A program made the translations under genes and the position numbers. A model generated the notes under the pieces. It ran no database searches and was not told the origin of the DNA. It saw nothing but the letters and a program-made list of their open reading frames with translations. Below are positions 42,758 to 47,008 of a DNA stretch of 47,008 bases, piece by piece (the stretch's first letter is position 1; each line of letters begins with the position of its first letter). Source of the stretch: Thioalkalivibrio sulfidiphilus (GTDB lineage: Bacteria; Pseudomonadota; Gammaproteobacteria; Ectothiorhodospirales; Ectothiorhodospiraceae); the NCBI RefSeq assembly GCF_000377945.1, contig NZ_KB898944.1, positions 1 to 47,008 on the forward strand, in the 5' to 3' direction.

Positions 42758-43210
42758 TCAATAAATCCCCACCGCCCGCTGTTCCTGGCGGATCCAGGCG
42801 ATGATGTGCGCGGCGTCCTCGCCGTCCACGGCGGGGATGGGCGGCATGTCGCCGAAGTTCCAGTGATGCTGGTGCACGCCCCGCGCCATGGCGATATAGA
42901 AGGCGAGGTCGGAGTGGTGGGAGGGCTCGTAGATGCGATGGATCAGGGGTGGGCCCTGGTCCGTGCCCCGGGCCTCGGCGCCGTGGCACTGCATGCAGTT
43001 GGCCTGGAACAGTTCCCGGCCCCGACGTGCGTCGGTCTGGAATCCCTCGGGGGGGATTCGGAAGTCGGCGCGTGGGGTGACGGTCTCGGCCGGTGAGGTG
43101 GTGCGTGTCGGCTCGGTGCTCGTCGCCGGTGGAGTGTTCTCGGGCGATTCGCCGCAGGCAACGAGCAGGCCGAGCAACGCGCTGAGCAGTACGGTGGTGT
43201 GAATCTTCAT
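42758..43210 (-). CDS. Lipoprotein c-type cytochrome
   Basis: This 150-residue protein has a lipobox LLVAC with the lipidated cysteine at residue 19 and a proline/threonine-rich linker. A single haem-binding motif CMQCH lies at 72-76. The likely axial methionine is in FGDMPPIP near the C-terminus. Family features such as GRELFQANC and IIAWIRQEQ are clear. It should be anchored in the periplasm and carry electrons. The start at MKIHTTVLL has AGGA nine bases upstream. An ATG three codons earlier lacks spacing for a binding site. Confidence 0.9.
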   Translation of the reverse strand: MKIHTTVLLSALLGLLVACGESPENTPPATSTEPTRTTSPAETVTPRADFRIPPEGFQTDARRGRELFQANCMQCHGAEARGTDQGPPLIHRIYEPSHHSDLAFYIAMARGVHQHHWNFGDMPPIPAVDGEDAAHIIAWIRQEQRAVGIY

Positions 43211-43291
43211 CGACATCATTCCTGTGCTGGGTAGTCAAACCGATCCGGCGGGCAGTGCGCGACCGCCCTGGCCGGACAAAGGCGAGATGCA

Positions 43292-43639
43292 TCAGGCGAT
43301 GTCGGGTGGCCTGAGGCTGCCCGGCGGGAGATGTTCGATCGTGGATTGAGACAGTATGGAGGCGATGACGAAGCGGCCCGGGTGCGGGTCGTTCAGCAGG
43401 CGCCACAGGCTGGCGGACAGGCAATGTCCGCAGGAGCCGCAGTGATCGCAGGCGTGATCGGTGGTGACCTGTCCGTCGGAGAGTTGTCCGTTCGGCGCCT
43501 GTGCCGGGTGGTCAGCGCAGTGCGCCGTGCCAGCCGTGGAATCCATGCTCGATGCCATGGACCACGCGCCGCCCACGGGGGCCAGGATCAGCGACCAGGC
43601 GATCAGCAGACTGAGCAGGATGCGAAGGCGTCGGGACAT
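43292..43639 (-). CDS. Exported Cys/His-rich small protein
   Basis: This 115-residue protein has a signal peptide (LLSLLIAWSLILAPVGGAWS) and a histidine/cysteine cluster DHACDHCGSCGHC that could bind copper or another metal. It resembles small exported proteins found beside copper-handling genes, such as the DUF2946 type, but the match is not firm. It lies upstream of the cytochrome gene on the same strand. Confidence 0.65.
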   Translation of the reverse strand: MSRRLRILLSLLIAWSLILAPVGGAWSMASSMDSTAGTAHCADHPAQAPNGQLSDGQVTTDHACDHCGSCGHCLSASLWRLLNDPHPGRFVIASILSQSTIEHLPPGSLRPPDIA

Positions 43640-43725
43640 GAACGGTACGGTCGATGGGATCTCGGATCACGCCACTGTACCACAGCGGCCCGACCACTCA
43701 GGTTTCCTCGTGTCCTGATCCAGAC

Positions 43726-43772
43726 CCCAAGCAAAAGCCCCGGCGCGAATGCGCCGGGGCTTTTTGCTTGGG
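43726..43772 (-). terminator. Long perfect terminator hairpin
   Basis: A stem of about 21 bp (CCCAAGCAAAAGCCCCGGCG...) with a GAAT loop has T-runs built into both arms, so it can work on either strand. It lies 30 bases past the stop of the minus-strand barrel-protein gene. Confidence 0.92.
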
Positions 43773-43801
43773 CGTTAGGGACGTCCCGGCCCCGACGCGC
43801 A

Positions 43802-44251
43802 TCAGGCCGCGTGACGGGCCTTGGCTTCCCGGGCGGCCTTGGCCTCCTCCTCGGAGTAGCCCTTGCCGGCCCACAGCATGTCGTAGGCGATCTCCTCGTT
43901 GCCGTTCTCGCACAGGGCCAGCACGTCCTGGAACAGGGGCTGGAAGGTCTCGCTGCGATGGGAGGCCTCGTGCTCTTCCATGCTGCGCCAGAAGGTGACG
44001 ATCAGCGCTTCCTTGCCCTTCAGCGGACTTTCAACGGCCTGGCCCACGGTGGAGCCCTCGTTGGAGACATCACCGCTGTTGAGGCACACGAAGCCGCCCA
44101 CGAAACCGGTGTCGGAGTGGTAGGTCTTCACGTTCTCGCACAGCACGGCCACCCGCTCCTGCAGGTCGTCCACGGTAAAGCCGTCCTTGAGGATCACGCG
44201 ATTCACGGTGACCACGCCGTCGTGGGGGAAGTTGGGGATCAGGCTGCTCAT
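43802..44251 (-). CDS. Dimeric alpha/beta-barrel protein with weak sulfur oxygenase reductase similarity
   Basis: This 149-residue protein has the ferredoxin-like pattern of antibiotic-biosynthesis-monooxygenase domains: GVVTVNRVILKDGF, TGFVGGFVCL, and LIVTFWRSMEEHEASHRSET. The last stretch resembles the TFWKDWKDHEEMHRQ iron-ligand segment of sulfur oxygenase reductase, which also has H-x3-H. The preceding GFVG and a cysteine upstream are also similar. SOR itself is about 310 residues, so this would be a single-domain relative. A plain ABM-family protein is the safer reading. A strong promoter and a terminator flank the gene. Confidence 0.75.
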   Translation of the reverse strand: MSSLIPNFPHDGVVTVNRVILKDGFTVDDLQERVAVLCENVKTYHSDTGFVGGFVCLNSGDVSNEGSTVGQAVESPLKGKEALIVTFWRSMEEHEASHRSETFQPLFQDVLALCENGNEEIAYDMLWAGKGYSEEEAKAAREAKARHAA

Positions 44252-44301
44252 GATGTCTCTCCTTGTTCAGATTGAATGGACTGATAAGCACATCAGTGAG
44301 T

Positions 44302-44332
44302 ACTAATATAAATATCCTAGTTTAGATGTCAA
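44302..44332 (-). promoter_or_regulatory. Sigma-70 promoter with overlapping dyad
   Basis: On the minus strand TTGACA and TATATT are separated by 16 bases, a near-consensus promoter about 55 bases upstream of the barrel-protein start. An imperfect 20 bp dyad (ACTA-NN-ATA-NN-TAT-NN-TAGT) overlaps the -10 element and is a likely repressor site. Confidence 0.7.
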
Positions 44333-44485
44333 CTATTGTCCGGAGGATTCTCGGGATATGGCCTGGACACCCCACAAATTGTGTTCTCGAGACCTAAAAA
44401 GCCCCATATGACGTGGTAAGCTTGCGGCCACTGACCGGATCGACCGGTCCGGCACCTACAAGCCCAAATCCAGAGGAGAGACACC

Positions 44486-45055
44486 ATGCGTATGGCAAGA
44501 CTGCTCGCCGCCGCCCTGCTGGCCGGCGCTGGCGCCACGGCCCAGGCCGGTGGCATCGAGGCCTACCTGAGCAACAAGACCGCCCAGCTGACCTTCACGG
44601 GTGATGCATCCGGTATCGGCCTGGCGGGGGCGGAGATGTCCTTCGGCCTGTTCTACAGCGACGACAAGGACTACATGGGCAGCTTCGGCCTGCATGCCGC
44701 CGGCACCCCGGCAGGCGACATGCCCCTCACCTTCGGCCTGGGCGGCAGGATCTACGTGGGCAGCACCGACCGCCCGGACCAGAACTTCCAGGCCCTCGCC
44801 CTGGGTGGCGGGGTGCGTTACACCATTCCCGCCAACATGCCCATGGCGATCGCGGCGGACATCCACTTCGCTCCCTCCGTGACCAGCTTCAGCGACGCCG
44901 ACCAGCTGCTGGACGTGGGCGTGCGTTACGAACTGGAGGTCACCCCGGGCGTGTCCGGCTTCCTGGGCTATCGTGAGCTGACCCTGGATCTGGACCGGGA
45001 CAGCAGCTACAAGGTGGACAAGCACGTCCATTTCGGCGTGCGCTTCAGATTCTGA
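44486..45055 (+). CDS. YfaZ-family outer-membrane protein
   Basis: This 189-residue protein has a signal peptide ending AQA and a small beta-barrel with family features: GGIEAYLSNKTAQLTF near the start, MSFGLFYSDDKDYMGSFGLH, and a terminal VHFGVRFRF ending in phenylalanine. AGAGGAGAG precedes the ATG. YfaZ proteins are porin-like with unknown substrates. It is two bases from mazG, so the two may be cotranscribed. Confidence 0.9.
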   Translation: MRMARLLAAALLAGAGATAQAGGIEAYLSNKTAQLTFTGDASGIGLAGAEMSFGLFYSDDKDYMGSFGLHAAGTPAGDMPLTFGLGGRIYVGSTDRPDQNFQALALGGGVRYTIPANMPMAIAADIHFAPSVTSFSDADQLLDVGVRYELEVTPGVSGFLGYRELTLDLDRDSSYKVDKHVHFGVRFRF

Positions 45056-45058
45056 TCC

Positions 45059-45859
45059 ATGTCCAGTCAAGACCTGCCGGAGGATCCCCTTGAGCGGGTG
45101 CTGGCCATCATGGCCCGCCTGCGGGATCCCGAGGCAGGCTGTCCCTGGGACCTGAGGCAGACTTGGGAGACCATCGTCCCCCACACACTGGAAGAGGCCT
45201 ACGAGGTGGCCGATGCCATTTCGAGAAGGGACTTCGAGGCCGTGCGCGGGGAGCTGGGGGACCTGTTGCTGCAGGTGGTCTTCTACGCCCGCATCGCCGA
45301 GGAGGAGGGGCGCTTCGACATCCAGGACGTGGCGCGGACCCTGGCCGAGAAACTGGTGCGCCGCCATCCCCACGTGTTTGCCGATGTCCGCTATGACACC
45401 GAGGCCGAACATCACGCCGCCTGGGAGGCGGAGAAGGCCCGCGAGCGGGTCGAGGCCGGCGAGGGTCGCGGGCCTCTGGACGGCGTGGCCCTGGCGCTGC
45501 CCGCGCTCACCCGCGCGGTGAAGCTGCAGAAGCGTGCCGCCCGGGTGGGTTTCGACTGGGACGGCCCAGGTCCGGTGCTGGACAAGGTGCTGGAGGAGTT
45601 CGAGGAGATCCGCGCCGAGATCGAGGCCGAAGCCCCCGAGGCCCGGCTCAGGGACGAGGTGGGTGACCTGCTGTTCTCCGTTGCCAACCTGGCCCGCCAC
45701 CTGGGCGTGGACCCCGAGGCCGCCCTGCGTGGCACCAATGCCAGGTTCGAGCACCGCTTCCGCTTCATGGAGCAGGCCCTGGCCGCCCAGGGCCGGCGCC
45801 TCGAGGACGCGGACCTTCAGGAGCTGGACGGGCTGTGGGAGCAGGCCAAACAAAAGTAG
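45059..45859 (+). CDS. mazG: Nucleoside triphosphate pyrophosphohydrolase MazG
   Basis: This 266-residue protein has the two MazG helical domains. The first shows GCPWDLRQTWETIVPHTLEE and EEAYEVADAI with ELGDLLLQVVFYARIA. The second shows KVLEEFEEIRAEIE and LRDEVGDLLFSVANLAR. The E-x-x-E...E-x-x-D metal motifs are present in both. It hydrolyses NTPs to NMP and pyrophosphate. The stop codon TAG lies inside the left arm of a GAAGTGN element, as in rraA. Confidence 0.96.
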   Translation: MSSQDLPEDPLERVLAIMARLRDPEAGCPWDLRQTWETIVPHTLEEAYEVADAISRRDFEAVRGELGDLLLQVVFYARIAEEEGRFDIQDVARTLAEKLVRRHPHVFADVRYDTEAEHHAAWEAEKARERVEAGEGRGPLDGVALALPALTRAVKLQKRAARVGFDWDGPGPVLDKVLEEFEEIRAEIEAEAPEARLRDEVGDLLFSVANLARHLGVDPEAALRGTNARFEHRFRFMEQALAAQGRRLEDADLQELDGLWEQAKQK

Positions 45860-45941
45860 GAAGTGGGAATTGGGAAGTAAGGTCTTTCACTTCCTACTTC
45901 CCAATTCCCACTTCTTACTTCAATTCCCCCTTCTCACTTCC
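45854..45941. repeat. Heptad palindromic element, GAAGTGN family (copy 5)
   Basis: The left arm contains the mazG stop and pairs with an inverted arm at about 45890-45920. A further inverted array runs to 45941. The loop is only a few bases. It has no cargo. Confidence 0.9.
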
Positions 45942-45997
45942 GACCCGATTCCCTGTTACCCTTGGGCCACACACCGATAGCCCGCGTCACGCCCAAC

Positions 45998-46723
45998 ATG
46001 AACCACATCGCCACCGCCCCCGAGGGGATGCTCCCCGCCACCATCGTCGAGATCCGGCAGGAGACCCCGCACATCAAGTCGCTGCTGCTGGAGGTGGGCG
46101 AGCGCTTCAGCTACCGGCCCGGCCAGTGGATCGACCTGGTGGCGCAGGTAGAGGGTGAGTGGGCCGTCGGCGGCTATTCCCTGGTCTCCACGCCTTCCCT
46201 GCGAGGGCGCATCCAGCTGGCCGTGAAGGCGGCGGATCACCACGGCGTGACCCGCTACCTGCACGAGAGCGCCCGGGTGGGGGACACGGTGTACCTGTCA
46301 CCGCAGGGACAGGGCGGTTTTTATTTCGAACCCCATATGGCGGACAAGGTGGTGTTGCTGGGCGCCGGGATCGGGGTCACGCCGCTCATCGGCATCCTGC
46401 GTTCCATCCATGAATCCATGCCCCAGGTGCAGGCAACCCTGGTCTACAGCGTCACCGAGAGCGCGGAGATCCTGTTCCGGGACGAACTGGAGCGCATGGG
46501 GCTTGCGCCCAACATCCGCTGCGTGATCACCGTGACACGGGACGCCGAGGACTGGCGCGGTCACACCGGGCGCATCAGTCATGACCTGCTCTCTGCCATG
46601 AACCTGCCGAAGGATGCCCTCTACTACTACTGCGGCAGCCGCGACTTCATCGAGGACATGACAGAGCTGCTCGCCGGCATGGGTATCCCCAGGGAACGGC
46701 TGGTGTTCGAGAAGTGGTGGTAG
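45998..46723 (+). CDS. FAD/NAD(P)-binding oxidoreductase (ferredoxin reductase-like)
   Basis: This 241-residue protein has an N-terminal FAD-binding barrel with FSYRPGQWIDL and GGYSLVSTP (the flavin R-x-Y-S motif with glycine in place of arginine). The NAD(P)-binding half has LGAGIGVTPLIGILR and YYYCGSRDFIEDM, ending FEKWW. It fits flavin or ferredoxin reductases without an iron-sulfur domain. The electron acceptor is unknown. The ATG at MNHIATAPEG was chosen as it gives the usual barrel start. An upstream in-frame ATG lies beyond the repeat. Confidence 0.9.
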   Translation: MNHIATAPEGMLPATIVEIRQETPHIKSLLLEVGERFSYRPGQWIDLVAQVEGEWAVGGYSLVSTPSLRGRIQLAVKAADHHGVTRYLHESARVGDTVYLSPQGQGGFYFEPHMADKVVLLGAGIGVTPLIGILRSIHESMPQVQATLVYSVTESAEILFRDELERMGLAPNIRCVITVTRDAEDWRGHTGRISHDLLSAMNLPKDALYYYCGSRDFIEDMTELLAGMGIPRERLVFEKWW

Positions 46724-46730
46724 GAGGGCG

Positions 46731-47008
46731 CTAGGAGCCTGGGCGGTAGAAACCTGCAGCGTTAGAATTGGCTATGCCGACGACCTACCGCCCCTACAAT
46801 CCCGATCAGCAGTTACTGTTGCCCGCGTCGCTCAAGGAGTGGCTTCCGGAGCAGCATTTGGCCTACTTCGTCTCCGATGCGGTGGACGCCTTGGATCTCA
46901 CGGCGTTTCATGCCCGCTATGAAGGCGATGGCAGGCGCCGACAGCCGTTTGATCCGGCGATGATGGTGAAGGTGCTGACGTATGCCTACGCCAACGGGGT
47001 GTTTTCCT
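46731..47008 (+). mobile_element. Terminal 278 bp of an IS1182-like element, right window edge
   Basis: It is the exact inverse of the left edge. The IS begins at or just after CTAG, seven bases past the oxidoreductase stop. The window ends at the same internal base as the left copy. Confidence 0.85.
46774..47008 (+). CDS. IS1182-family transposase, N-terminal part (truncated by window edge)
   Basis: Seventy-eight residues identical to the left-edge copy are visible, with the PDQQLLLPASLKEWLPEQHL signature. The catalytic domain lies outside the window. Identity with the left copy indicates a recently active or still active element family in this genome. Confidence 0.85.
   Translation, partial: MPTTYRPYNPDQQLLLPASLKEWLPEQHLAYFVSDAVDALDLTAFHARYEGDGRRRQPFDPAMMVKVLTYAYANGVFS

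Overview
This 47 kb stretch is GC-rich chromosomal DNA from a gammaproteobacterium. aceK, fabA, rraA, ppiC, phhB, mazG and YfaZ, OmpW and MipA-type porins are all typical of that class. A complete Mnh/Mrp Na+/H+ antiporter operon, a YeeE/TusA sulfur module, a DsrE protein and ArsB suggest a halophilic or alkaliphilic sulfur-metabolising lineage of the Ectothiorhodospiraceae/Chromatiales type. That placement is inference. Both ends are the same 278 bp of one IS1182-like element in inverted orientation, broken at the same base, so the window is most likely a whole contig bounded by collapsed IS copies.

Layout: (1) 0-7.1 kb: an IS-disrupted secreted-protein gene, a small membrane protein, then an overlapping operon of YeeE/YedE transporter, TusA-like protein with a CPxC motif, GGDEF-EAL protein, membrane GGDEF protein and GNAT acetyltransferase. 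(2) 7.2-12.7 kb: MipA/OmpV porin, HDOD protein, YaiI, periplasmic DsrE-like protein, phhB, an sdaA remnant and a methyltransferase. (3) 13-19.8 kb: a glyoxylate-shunt cluster of aceK, aceA, rraA, aceB and a LysR regulator. (4) 19.8-26.4 kb: FHA protein, small hypotheticals, DUF1566 protein, ppiC, a lipoprotein, an MscS channel and a DUF3581 protein. (5) 26.5-33.1 kb: fabA, a coiled-coil membrane protein, rhodanese, ompW behind an FNR-type box, a YgiM-like SH3 protein, a metallo-beta-lactamase-fold protein and an OsmC fragment. (6) 33.3-39.5 kb: mnhABCDEFG, interrupted between B and C by a four-helix-bundle (23S rRNA IVP family) gene inside long inverted repeats. (7) 39.7-46.7 kb: CBS protein, arsB, OsmC, a deleted MFS gene, cytochrome c, a barrel protein with weak sulfur oxygenase reductase similarity, YfaZ porin, mazG and a flavin reductase.

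The most striking feature is the intergenic DNA. About 16 loci carry palindromic elements whose arms are short tandem arrays of period 7 (five sequence families) or period 8 (three families), plus simpler hairpin repeats. They lie at the 3' ends of genes: seven of the eight convergent gene junctions are filled nearly stop to stop by one. Several GAAGTGN-family arms contain the stop codon of the adjacent gene. One element of this family carries the four-helix-bundle gene as cargo and sits exactly between the mnhB stop and the mnhC ribosome binding site. This looks like a family of 3'-end-directed mobile elements and is the best candidate for an undescribed system here.

Several genes are remnants: an sdaA 5' fragment, an OsmC 3' fragment, and MFS and EamA-like genes with apparent in-frame internal deletions. 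No tRNA, rRNA, CRISPR array or phage module was seen.
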